A program made the translations under genes and the position numbers. Of a DNA stretch of 64,000 bases, positions 17,775-24,897 are shown piece after piece. The DNA is from UBA6019 sp035535055 (lineage in GTDB: Bacteria > Chloroflexota > Dormibacteria > Dormibacterales > Dormibacteraceae), in contig DATLQT010000071.1 in NCBI GenBank assembly GCA_035535055.1, positions 1 through 64,000 of the forward strand, written 5' to 3'. The notes beneath the pieces are model-generated. The model was not told the origin of the DNA. It saw only the letters and a list, made by a program, of their open reading frames with translations, and did no database searches. Numbering within the stretch: the first letter of the stretch is position 1; each line of letters starts with the position of its first letter.

Positions 17775-17780
17775 TAGACT
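17775..17780 (+). promoter_or_regulatory. putative -10 box of whiA (TAGACT)
   Basis: TAGACT fits the TANNNT form of a housekeeping -10 element. Transcription would start near 17787, which is downstream of the ATG at 17752 and upstream of the ATT at 17821. No convincing -35 is seen. The same hexamer precedes the sod, metG and NIL-protein genes. Confidence 0.4.
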
Positions 17781-17808
17781 GGTTCCTCGGGGGAGGAGTC
17801 CCGGGTCC

Positions 17809-17813
17809 GGAGG
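17809..17813 (+). promoter_or_regulatory. ribosome binding site GGAGG that places the whiA start at an ATT codon
   Basis: GGAGG lies seven bases before ATT 17821, an ideal spacing. The codons after the ATT encode SFSSEVKSEL, which is where WhiA proteins normally begin (MSFSSxVKxEL). No ATG, GTG or TTG lies between this site and the conserved residues. Confidence 0.65.
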
Positions 17814-17820
17814 TTATCCG

Positions 17821-18723
17821 ATTTCTTTCTCGTCTGAGGTCAAAAGCGAGCTCTCGGGCTTGATTCCCGCCCGCTCCTGCTGCCAGCTGGCGGAGCTGAG
17901 TGCGATCTTCTACGCCACCCGCGGCCGCCTGATCCGCACCGGCAATGGCAACGCCGCCTACTTCTCGCTTCTCCGCAACTCGGTCGCCCGCAAGGTCGTC
18001 AGGCTCTCCCGGACGCTGGCCCAGGTGGAGGCCAAATACCACGCCGAGCGGCACGCCAAGCGCACCGCCTTCTTCATCGAGGTTCCCCTGCCGGTCGCGC
18101 TGGAACCGGCGTTCACGATGCCGGCGGCCCGGGCCGTGCCGTCCAGGCCGTGCGATCGCAAGAACTTCTTCCGTGGCTTCTTTCTCGGCTGCGGTTCGGT
18201 CAACGCGCCCTCCACCCGCTACCACCTGGAGCTGGTCGCGCCGACGCTCGGCTGGGCGACGGTGCTGATCTACCTGCTCCACGAGGCCGAGATCCGCGCC
18301 GGCGTGGTCGAGCGTGCCGGCCAGCACGTGGTCTACGTCAAGGACGCCGAGGGGATCGTCCGCTGCCTGCAGCTGATGGGTGGCAACCGCGCCGTAATGG
18401 AGTTCGAGAATGTGCGCGTGGTCCGCGATGTTCGCGCCCAGGTCAACCGGCGCATCAATTTCGAGACCGCCAACATCGACAAGACGATCGGCTCCGCGAT
18501 GCGCCAGGTTGACGCGATCAACAAGCTCGAGCAGGACCATGGGCTAGAGACGCTGCCGCCCTCGCTTCGCGAGATGGCCCGGTGGCGGAAGGAGAACCCG
18601 GAGCTCAACTTGGCCGAGCTGGCGGGCCAGATGAACCTCTCGAAGTCCGCGGTGAACCACCGCCTCCGCCGCCTGATCGAGATCGCTGAGGCCGGCAACG
18701 AGGTGAGCAGGACCGCCAGCTAG
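17821..18723 (+). CDS. whiA: DNA-binding protein WhiA
   Basis: WhiA is a LAGLIDADG-like plus helix-turn-helix protein, a sporulation regulator in Streptomyces and linked to cell division in Bacillus. Visible parts are the N-terminal segment SFSSEVKSELSG, the double LAGLIDADG-like region (FFRGFFLGCGSVNAPS) and the C-terminal HTH (LNLAELAGQMNLSKSAVNHRLRRL). With the start at ATT 17821 the length is 300 residues, near normal. An ATG at 17752 in the same frame would add 23 unlikely residues and lies before the putative -10. In other phyla whiA follows rapZ-yvcK; here a 4.6 kb block separates it from rapZ and no yvcK is present. Confidence 0.95.
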   Translation: MSFSSEVKSELSGLIPARSCCQLAELSAIFYATRGRLIRTGNGNAAYFSLLRNSVARKVVRLSRTLAQVEAKYHAERHAKRTAFFIEVPLPVALEPAFTMPAARAVPSRPCDRKNFFRGFFLGCGSVNAPSTRYHLELVAPTLGWATVLIYLLHEAEIRAGVVERAGQHVVYVKDAEGIVRCLQLMGGNRAVMEFENVRVVRDVRAQVNRRINFETANIDKTIGSAMRQVDAINKLEQDHGLETLPPSLREMARWRKENPELNLAELAGQMNLSKSAVNHRLRRLIEIAEAGNEVSRTAS

Positions 18724-18732
18724 CACCGCGCC

Positions 18733-18738
18733 TATCCT
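18733..18738 (+). promoter_or_regulatory. putative -10 box (TATCCT) for a near-leaderless lipoprotein mRNA
   Basis: TATCCT lies nine bases before the ATG at 18748, so transcription would start at or within a few bases of the start codon. There is no Shine-Dalgarno sequence in the 24-base gap after whiA. Confidence 0.4.
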
Positions 18739-18747
18739 TCTGCGGCA

Positions 18748-19704
18748 ATGCGCGCCGCCCCGCTCGTGCTGCTCATCCTGCTCGCGTCCTGCTCGGTGTC
18801 GCAACCGGTCGCGAAGGCCAGTCCGTCGCCACCGGCGATCGTCACCTCACAGACGTTCGTTCCGGGACCGCCCCGGCCGTCGATCTGGGTCCGCGCGGCG
18901 AACGGCCACCTGGAGGCGATGTCGTGGAGCGGCGGGGGGCCCGTGGACATCGGTACCGGCCCGGCGATTGACCGCGGCTTCGAGTTCATCCAGTCACCGG
19001 ACGGCAGTCGCCTTTTGGCGCCTGGTCGCGTGGTGACACCGGCCGGCGACCTCGTCGGAGTGGTGCCGGCCGGCAAGATCGGCTGGACCTGGGCCGACGA
19101 CAGCCGCCACCTCTGCGCCGATTACAACCCTAACCGCACGCCGGGCAATGATTCGCAGCAACCGGCGACCATCTTCGAGGTGCTGCCTGGCTCGACTCCC
19201 GGATCCATCGCGAGCGCCGGCTACGAGGCCGCGCAGAACAGCGCGACCGTGCTGGCCTGCAGCTTCGGCAAGGGCACTGTCACCGCGGTCGAGAACTGCG
19301 TCATCGTCGCCTGCGAGGTCTGGACCTTCGACTTGGCGTCACATGCCCAGCTCTACCACGGGACCGCAAGCGGGCCGGCGGCGGCCTCCCGCGACGGAGC
19401 CGTTTTCGCCATCGGGACCGAGGTCCGAGCCGCGCGGGACGGCTCGCCGATCAGCCAGATGAGCGGCGCGCCGGTCGGCTTCGGATTCGACGGGGTGCTG
19501 GCCGCGATCGGGTCGCGGGTGGTCGACGTGCGAAGCGGGAGGGTGGTCTGGACGGCGCCCGGCGGCGCCGCGGTGACGAGCCTGCTCGGTGAGCCCTTCG
19601 GGTCCCGGGTCGCGGTCGCGCTGGGCAGCCCGGGCGAGATCTGGGTCGTGGGTCCCGACGGGTCCTCGTCCCGTATCGCGCAGGGAGTTCGGCCCCTTTT
19701 CTGA
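18748..19704 (+). CDS. secreted lipoprotein with beta-propeller-like repeats, function unknown
   Basis: The protein has 318 residues. The N-terminus is a lipoprotein signal (MRAAPLVLLILLASC) with the lipobox cysteine at residue 15, followed by a Ser/Pro/Ala linker. The body has short repeated strands such as SPDGSRLLAP, TWADDSRHL and VVDVRSGRVVW, similar to WD40-like or PQQ-like propellers. It has six further cysteines that could form disulfides. It is probably anchored on the outer face of the cytoplasmic membrane. I do not recognise a specific family, and neighbours (whiA, gap) give no clear functional hint. Confidence 0.75.
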   Translation: MRAAPLVLLILLASCSVSQPVAKASPSPPAIVTSQTFVPGPPRPSIWVRAANGHLEAMSWSGGGPVDIGTGPAIDRGFEFIQSPDGSRLLAPGRVVTPAGDLVGVVPAGKIGWTWADDSRHLCADYNPNRTPGNDSQQPATIFEVLPGSTPGSIASAGYEAAQNSATVLACSFGKGTVTAVENCVIVACEVWTFDLASHAQLYHGTASGPAAASRDGAVFAIGTEVRAARDGSPISQMSGAPVGFGFDGVLAAIGSRVVDVRSGRVVWTAPGGAAVTSLLGEPFGSRVAVALGSPGEIWVVGPDGSSSRIAQGVRPLF

Positions 19705-19717
19705 GAGGCCGAACTCT

Positions 19718-19723
19718 TACCCT
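19718..19723 (+). promoter_or_regulatory. putative -10 box (TACCCT) upstream of gap
   Basis: TACCCT ends seven bases before the gap ATG at 19731, which would give a leaderless mRNA starting at or next to the ATG. No purine-rich ribosome binding site is present in the 26-base intergenic gap. Confidence 0.35.
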
Positions 19724-19730
19724 TATCGCC

Positions 19731-20741
19731 ATGACAGTAAAAGTGGGCATCAACGGGTTCGGCCGGATCGGCCGCAACATCTACCGGGCGGCGACCCAGC
19801 TCAAACCGGAGGTCGAGATCGTCGCGGTCAACGACCTCGGCGACGCGCACACCTTCGCCCACCTCCTCAAGTACGACTCGGCGCTCGGTACCTTCGACCC
19901 GGAGGTCAGCTCCAGTGACGGCGCCATCCGGGTCGGGGACCGGACCGTCAAGTTCCTGAGCGAGCGAGACCCCGCCGCGCTGCCGTGGAAGGACCTCGGC
20001 GTCGACATCGTGGTCGAGTCCACCGGGCTCTTCACCGACGCCACCAAGGCGCGGGTGCATATGGACGCAGGTGGCGCGAGGAAGGTGATCATCTCCGCCC
20101 CCGCGACCCACCAGGACTACACCTTCGTGATGGGCGTCAACCAGAAGGGTTACGAGCCGGAGTCGATGCACGTCGTCTCCAACGGCTCCTGCACCACCAA
20201 CTGCCTGGTGCCGGTGGTCAAGGTGCTCCACGACGCCTTCGGGATCGAGCGCGGCATGATGACCACCGTCCACGCCTACACGGCCGACCAGAAGCTCCAG
20301 GACCTGCCCCACAAGGACCTGCGTCGCGCGAGGGCGGCCGCCGACAACATCATCCCGACCTCGACCGGCGCCAACCGCGCCGTATCCGAGGTGCTGCCGG
20401 AGCTCAAGGGTAAGTTCCAGGGCATGGCCTTCCGGGTGCCCCTGCTCGACGTCTCGGTGGTTGATTTGACCGTCCAGCTGAGCCGGACGGCCACCGTCGA
20501 GTCCATCAACGGCGCCTTCGACGAGGCGGCCGGCGGGAGCCTCAAAGGGATCCTCGCGGTGAGCCACGACGAGCTCGTCTCCTCCGACTTCAAAAACAAC
20601 CCCCATTCGTCGATCGTCGACGCGCCGCTGACGCTCATGCAGGGCGACGACTGGGCCAAGGTCGTCTCCTGGTACGACAACGAGTGGGGCTTTAGCTGCC
20701 GGATGGTGGACCTCATCGCCTTCCTGGCGGACAGGCTCTAG
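19731..20741 (+). CDS. gap: glyceraldehyde-3-phosphate dehydrogenase, type I
   Basis: This 336-residue enzyme oxidises glyceraldehyde 3-phosphate with NAD to 1,3-bisphosphoglycerate. It shows the Rossmann motif VGINGFGRIGRN, the catalytic cysteine motif SNGSCTTNCLVP near residue 155, the active-site histidine in TTVHAYTADQ and the C-terminal WYDNEWGFSCRM. The Asp after the second strand (VNDLGD) fits NAD preference. It leads a glycolytic operon gap-pgk-tpiA-apgM. Its TAG stop is in the same frame as pgk and only three bases before the first pgk-like codon. Confidence 0.97.
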   Translation: MTVKVGINGFGRIGRNIYRAATQLKPEVEIVAVNDLGDAHTFAHLLKYDSALGTFDPEVSSSDGAIRVGDRTVKFLSERDPAALPWKDLGVDIVVESTGLFTDATKARVHMDAGGARKVIISAPATHQDYTFVMGVNQKGYEPESMHVVSNGSCTTNCLVPVVKVLHDAFGIERGMMTTVHAYTADQKLQDLPHKDLRRARAAADNIIPTSTGANRAVSEVLPELKGKFQGMAFRVPLLDVSVVDLTVQLSRTATVESINGAFDEAAGGSLKGILAVSHDELVSSDFKNNPHSSIVDAPLTLMQGDDWAKVVSWYDNEWGFSCRMVDLIAFLADRL

Positions 20742-20744
20742 GCG

Positions 20745-21878
20745 ATCAAAGCCTGCTTCGACTCGCTCGACCTGCGCGGCAAGCGAGTGCTGGTGCGCGA
20801 GGATCTCAACGTCCCCCTCGACCGCGGACGGATCACGGACGACACCCGGATCCGGGCCGCCGGCCCGACGCTGGAAAAGCTGCGGGCGATGGGCGCGAAG
20901 GTGATCGTCATGTCCCACCTGGGGCGGCCTGACGGCGGGCCAGACCCGGCGCTCTCGCTCAAGCCGGTGGCCGAGGCGCTGGGCGTCCGCCTGGTGGCTG
21001 ACTGCCTGGAGCCGGTCGGTGAGCTCGCGGACGGCGAGATGGTTCTGCTCGAGAACGTCCGCTTCCATCCCGGCGACGAGACCGACGACCCGGACTTCGC
21101 GCAGGCCCTGGCACGGCAGGGCGAGGTCTACATAAATGACGCCTTCGCCGCCTCCCACCGCTCCCATGCCTCGGTCGTCGGCGTGGCGAAGTTTCTGCCG
21201 TCCTATGCCGGCTACCTGATGCTGGGCGAGCTGAAGGCGCTCCACCAGGCGCTCGACGAGCCGCGGCGGCCGTTGCTGGCAATCGTTGGCGGGGCCAAGG
21301 TCTCGACCAAGGCGGCCGTCCTGGCGCACCTGTTGCCGAGGGTCGACAGCCTCGCCATCGTGGGTGCTATGGCCAACACCTTCTTAGCCGCGCGCGGCGC
21401 CCGGCTCGGCGCCAGCCTGGTGGAGGAGAAGTCACTCGACGCCGCCCGCCAGGTGGAGCTGGACGGTGGTTCCAAGCTGGTGCTGCCGGTCGACTCGGTG
21501 ATCGCTCAGAAGGCGGAGGCGGGCGCGCAGACCCGGTTCAACGGCGTCGACGATGTCGAGGCGGGATGGATGATCCTTGACATCGGGCCCGCCACCATCG
21601 AGCTTTTGGGGGACCGGGTGAAGGGAGCCGGCACCATCGTCTGGAACGGCCCCGCGGGGGTGGCCGAGGTGCCCGAGTTCGCCAAGGGCACGCGCGCCCT
21701 GGGCGAAGCCATCGTGGCCTCGAGCGCCTACAGCCTGGTCGGCGGCGGGGACACGGCGGCGGCGGTCGCCAAGCTCGGGATTAGCGGCTTCTCCCACGTC
21801 TCGACCGGTGGCGGCGCCACTCTGGAGGCGATGGAGGGCAAGGAACTGCCCGGGGTGGCGGTTTTGAAGGACGAATGA
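20745..21878 (+). CDS. pgk: phosphoglycerate kinase (non-canonical start)
   Basis: PGK transfers phosphate from 1,3-bisphosphoglycerate to ADP. The family N-terminus is visible as IKACFDSLDLRGKRVLVREDLNVPL, followed by the hinge and nucleotide region NDAFAASHRSHASVVG, GGAKVSTK and the C-terminal GGGDTAAAV and STGGGATLE. The gap stop is in the same frame just upstream, and no ATG or TTG lies in the conserved start. ATC 20745 reproduces the usual length (377 residues); CTG 20772 and GTG 20787 are alternatives that trim the first strand. The GTG would give 363 residues. Confidence 0.93.
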   Translation: MKACFDSLDLRGKRVLVREDLNVPLDRGRITDDTRIRAAGPTLEKLRAMGAKVIVMSHLGRPDGGPDPALSLKPVAEALGVRLVADCLEPVGELADGEMVLLENVRFHPGDETDDPDFAQALARQGEVYINDAFAASHRSHASVVGVAKFLPSYAGYLMLGELKALHQALDEPRRPLLAIVGGAKVSTKAAVLAHLLPRVDSLAIVGAMANTFLAARGARLGASLVEEKSLDAARQVELDGGSKLVLPVDSVIAQKAEAGAQTRFNGVDDVEAGWMILDIGPATIELLGDRVKGAGTIVWNGPAGVAEVPEFAKGTRALGEAIVASSAYSLVGGGDTAAAVAKLGISGFSHVSTGGGATLEAMEGKELPGVAVLKDE

Positions 21879-21902
21879 CGACGATGAGGGGAGAGAAATA
21901 GG

Positions 21903-22682
21903 GTGGCGAACAAGCCGATCCTGGCGGGGAACTGGAAGATGAACCCGACCATCGCGGGCGACGCGGCGGCGCTGCTTCAGGGCATATCCGACGCGGCCAG
22001 GGCGCAGGACCGGGTGACGGTGGCGATCTTTCCGCCCTTCGTGTGGTTGCTCGGGGTGCTCGAGTTGCTGGAGGGAACGGGCATCGAGCTCGGCGCCCAG
22101 GACTGCTTCTGGGAGCCCTCCGGCGCCTTCACCGGCGAGGTATCGGCGGCCATGCTGGCCGGAATCTGCAGCTGGGTGATAGTCGGACATTCGGAGCGAC
22201 GCGCGATGGGGGAGACCGACGACGTGGTGGCCCGCAAGGCCGGGGCGGCCCTCGCCGCGGGACTCTCGACGATCATCTGCGTCGGCGAGAATCAGGCGCA
22301 GCATGACGCGGGCGATGCGGGGCCGGTCGTCGAGGCCCAGGTCAGGGCGGCGCTGGCCGAATGCTCGGCCGACGATTCTCAGCGGCTGGTGCTCGCCTAC
22401 GAGCCGGTCTGGGCGATCGGAACCGGCAAGAACGCGGACCCCGAGCACGCCTACCGCCAGATGCGGCTGATCCGTGACACGGCAGCCGGCATCATCGGGG
22501 CCAAGGCGGGTGCGAGGCTTCGCGTCATCTACGGCGGCAGCGTCAACGCTGCCAACATCGACGACTACGTCGAGCTTCCCCAGTGCGACGGCTGCCTGGT
22601 CGGCGGCGCCAGCCTCAAGGCGGACGAGTTCTCGGCCATGATCGCCTCGACGGCAGGCGTCTACGCGACGGCGGCCCAGTGA
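21903..22682 (+). CDS. tpiA: triosephosphate isomerase
   Basis: This 259-residue TIM barrel interconverts dihydroxyacetone phosphate and glyceraldehyde 3-phosphate. Diagnostic motifs are AGNWKMNP (Lys), VIVGHSERR (His), AYEPVWAIGTGK (catalytic Glu) and YGGSVNAANI. The start is GTG 21903 with a strong purine tract GAGGGGAGA eight bases upstream. It lies 24 bases after pgk. Its stop overlaps the start of the mutase gene (GTGA). Confidence 0.97.
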   Translation: MANKPILAGNWKMNPTIAGDAAALLQGISDAARAQDRVTVAIFPPFVWLLGVLELLEGTGIELGAQDCFWEPSGAFTGEVSAAMLAGICSWVIVGHSERRAMGETDDVVARKAGAALAAGLSTIICVGENQAQHDAGDAGPVVEAQVRAALAECSADDSQRLVLAYEPVWAIGTGKNADPEHAYRQMRLIRDTAAGIIGAKAGARLRVIYGGSVNAANIDDYVELPQCDGCLVGGASLKADEFSAMIASTAGVYATAAQ

Positions 22683-23950
22683 AGAAGATCCTTTACGTTG
22701 TCCTCGACGGGCTGGGCGACCGGCCGGACCCGGCGCTGGGTGGCAAAACCCCGCTCGAGGCGGCCGACACGCCCCACCTCGACGAGCTCGCCCAGAAGGG
22801 CGAGACCGGGCTCATGGACACGATCGGCCCGGGCATCGCGCCCGAGTCGGACGCGGCCGTGATGAGCATCCTCGGCTACGACGTGGACGAGTACTACACC
22901 GGTCGCGGTCCCCTGGAATCACACGGGGCCGGGATGGCGGTGCCGGACGGCTCGCTCGCCTGGCGGTGCAACTTCGCGACCGTGGACGCCGATTGGAAGA
23001 TCGTGGACCGCCGCGTCGGCCGAAACCTCACCGACCCCGAGGCGCGCGAACTGGCGATCGCCGTCCAAGAGCAGGTCGCGCTCGACGGGGCAACCTTCGA
23101 GTTCCGTCACAGCATTGGCCACCGCGCCTGCCTAGTGATCCAGTCGATGAAGCACCAGCTGAGCGGCGACGTGGACAACTGCGACCCGGCCTACGCCCGC
23201 CACGGGGCCTTCTCGGTCGCCCTCGAAGACCCCGGCACCGAGGTCCAGGAGGCCAGGCCGCTGCGGGACACCATCTCGGCCAGAGCAGGGGCCGAGATCA
23301 CCAACCAGTTCATGCGGAAGAGCTACGAGGTTCTCGACCGCCACCCGGTCAACCAGCGCCGGCGGGACGAGGGCAAGATGCCCGGCAACTTCATCCTCGC
23401 CCGCGACGCCGGGGACCGCCTGCCGCGCCTGCCGTCCTTCCAGTCGCGCTACGGGATCCACTTCGGTTCGCTGGTGGAGATGCCGGTCGAGATCGGACTC
23501 GCCCAGCTGACCGGGATGGGCGAGGTGCGCGTCATGTCGACGGCGGAGGACCCCGAGAAGGGGTTCGCCGACTGGGCCGACAAGACGCTCGGCGCGCTCG
23601 CAAGGTACGACGGCCTTTACGTCCACCTCAAAGGACCGGACCTCTTCGGCCACGACGGGGACGCGCCGGGCAAGGCCGCCTGCATCGAGTCGATCGATCG
23701 ACTCTACTTCGGGCCGATCGTGAAGGCGCTTCGCCTGCCCGACGTGGTGATCGCCGTCACCGCTGACCACTCCACGCCCTGCGCAATCCGAGCTCACTCG
23801 GCCGACCCGGTGCCGCTATTGATCTCCAGCGGTGGCCTGGAGCCCGAGGGCGCGCTCCAGTTCGGGGAGTCGGAGGCGGCCCGGGGACGGCTCGGGAAGC
23901 TACGCGGACCCGAGCTGGTTCCTAGACTCGTAGAGATAGCAAAGAGCTGA
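22679..23950 (+). CDS. apgM: 2,3-bisphosphoglycerate-independent phosphoglycerate mutase, archaeal type
   Basis: This 423-residue alkaline phosphatase-fold enzyme interconverts 3- and 2-phosphoglycerate. It has the N-terminal metal motif VVLDGLGDRPDPAL, the nucleophile serine in PESDAAVMSILGYD and the C-terminal metal ligands HDGDAPGKA and TADHSTPC. The length and the missing large insertion place it in the ApgM group (archaea, Chloroflexota and others) rather than GpmI. It closes the gap-pgk-tpiA-apgM run. The GTG at 22679 overlaps the tpiA stop. Confidence 0.93.
   Translation: MKKILYVVLDGLGDRPDPALGGKTPLEAADTPHLDELAQKGETGLMDTIGPGIAPESDAAVMSILGYDVDEYYTGRGPLESHGAGMAVPDGSLAWRCNFATVDADWKIVDRRVGRNLTDPEARELAIAVQEQVALDGATFEFRHSIGHRACLVIQSMKHQLSGDVDNCDPAYARHGAFSVALEDPGTEVQEARPLRDTISARAGAEITNQFMRKSYEVLDRHPVNQRRRDEGKMPGNFILARDAGDRLPRLPSFQSRYGIHFGSLVEMPVEIGLAQLTGMGEVRVMSTAEDPEKGFADWADKTLGALARYDGLYVHLKGPDLFGHDGDAPGKAACIESIDRLYFGPIVKALRLPDVVIAVTADHSTPCAIRAHSADPVPLLISSGGLEPEGALQFGESEAARGRLGKLRGPELVPRLVEIAKS
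23923..23928 (+). promoter_or_regulatory. putative -10 box (TAGACT) for the superoxide dismutase gene
   Basis: TAGACT lies inside the last codons of apgM, 55 bases before the sod ATG. It would give a leader of about 50 bases that contains the AGGAGG ribosome binding site at 23968-23973. No clear -35 is visible. Confidence 0.3.
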
Positions 23951-23967
23951 ATCCACGCTCGCCCGTG

Positions 23968-23973
23968 AGGAGG
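23968..23973 (+). promoter_or_regulatory. strong Shine-Dalgarno AGGAGG of sod
   Basis: This is the most complete Shine-Dalgarno sequence I saw in the window, ten bases before the ATG at 23984. It contrasts with the many genes here that lack any such site and look leaderless, and suggests high constitutive expression. Confidence 0.7.
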
Positions 23974-23983
23974 TATTTCCGAA

Positions 23984-24589
23984 ATGGCCTTTCAACTACC
24001 GCCGCTGCCCTATGACTTCGGTGCTCTCGAGCCCCACATCGACGCCCAGACGATGGAGATTCACCACGATCGCCATCACCAGGCCTACATCAACAACCTG
24101 AACGGGGCGATCGAAAAGCACCCCGAACTGGCCGACCACAGCATCGAGCAGCTGCTGGGGCACCTGCAGGAGGTCCCGGAGGACATCCGCACGGTGGTTC
24201 GCAATAACGGCGGCGGACACGCCAACCACTCCTTCTTCTGGGAGATCATGGGGCCGAACGGTGGGGGCGATCCCAACGGGCCGGTCGCCGACGCGATCAA
24301 GGCCGCCTTCGGCGACTGGGCGACCCTCAAAGAGCAGCTGACCAAGGCCGCGGTGGGCCAGTTCGGGTCGGGCTGGGGATGGGTCGTCAAAGACGGCTCC
24401 GGGAAGCTCCAGGTGTTCGGCCGGCCGAACCAGGACAGCCCGCTCATGGAGGGCCTGACGCCCGTCCTCGGCGTGGACGTCTGGGAGCATGCCTACTACC
24501 TGAAGTACCAGAACAAGCGCCCCGATTACGTGGCGGCGTGGTTCAACACGATCAACTGGGCCGCCGTCAACAAGAAGTTCGGGGGCTAG
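23984..24589 (+). CDS. sodA: superoxide dismutase, Fe/Mn family
   Basis: This 201-residue enzyme converts superoxide to peroxide and oxygen. The metal ligands are visible: His27 in IHHDRHHQAY, a histidine in GGGHANHSFFW, and Asp and His in VDVWEHAYYLKY. GGHANHSFFWEIM and the Gln in AAVGQFGSGWGW resemble Mn or cambialistic forms, but metal choice cannot be settled from sequence. There is no signal peptide, so it is cytoplasmic. Confidence 0.96.
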   Translation: MAFQLPPLPYDFGALEPHIDAQTMEIHHDRHHQAYINNLNGAIEKHPELADHSIEQLLGHLQEVPEDIRTVVRNNGGGHANHSFFWEIMGPNGGGDPNGPVADAIKAAFGDWATLKEQLTKAAVGQFGSGWGWVVKDGSGKLQVFGRPNQDSPLMEGLTPVLGVDVWEHAYYLKYQNKRPDYVAAWFNTINWAAVNKKFGG

Positions 24590-24609
24590 CCCCGAGGCGG
24601 CTTGGAGCC

Positions 24610-24639
24610 GGGCCGGGCGGGTAGAATTTCGCCCGGCCC
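24610..24639. promoter_or_regulatory. 10-bp perfect inverted repeat around a -10 box, upstream of secG
   Basis: Arms GGGCCGGGCG (24610-24619) and CGCCCGGCCC (24630-24639) are exact complements. The ten-base spacer holds TAGAAT (24622-24627), a good -10 element, and the right arm ends one base before the secG ATG. It could be an operator over the secG promoter, a hairpin in the sod 3' region, or both. There is no T run, so it is not a standard terminator. Confidence 0.5.
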
Positions 24640-24897
24640 ATGAAGCAGATCCAGCCCTACCTCGTCGTCGCCGAGCTCATCATCTCTGGGCTGCTGATGG
24701 CCGGCGTGCTCCTGCAGACCCCCAAGGCGACCGGCCTCGGCGGCACCATCGGCGGCGGTGGGGGCGACTTCGGCGGCGGCTACCGGACGCGCCGCGGCCT
24801 CGAGCGCCAGCTGTACTGGACCACCTGGGTCCTGGTGTTCGGCTTTCTGGCGATCTCGGTTGCCAACATCGTGGTCTCGACCCGCCTCAGCCATTAG
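24640..24897 (+). CDS. secG: protein translocase subunit SecG
   Basis: This 85-residue inner-membrane protein assists SecYE. It has two hydrophobic helices (VVAELIISGLLMAGVLLQ and WVLVFGFLAISVANIVV) separated by the Gly-rich loop GLGGTIGGGGGDFGGGY typical of SecG. The second helix leads to a short basic tail. The place after the glycolytic genes matches the actinobacterial gap-pgk-tpiA-secG order, with apgM and sod inserted. The 3' end overlaps the start region of the peptide-binding lipoprotein. Confidence 0.92.
   Translation: MKQIQPYLVVAELIISGLLMAGVLLQTPKATGLGGTIGGGGGDFGGGYRTRRGLERQLYWTTWVLVFGFLAISVANIVVSTRLSH

Noticed and set aside
20736..20790. GAPDH-PGK fusion by TAG readthrough
   Set aside because: Both enzymes have complete domain ends and the junction has no known readthrough context; a non-canonical start is simpler, though not proven.
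19353..21329. Long open minus-strand frame antisense to gap and pgk
   Set aside because: The plus-strand genes are certain, and the antisense translation has no recognisable motif.
24610..24639. Rho-independent terminator after sod
   Set aside because: The stem is perfect, but there is no T run after it, and the secG start follows immediately.
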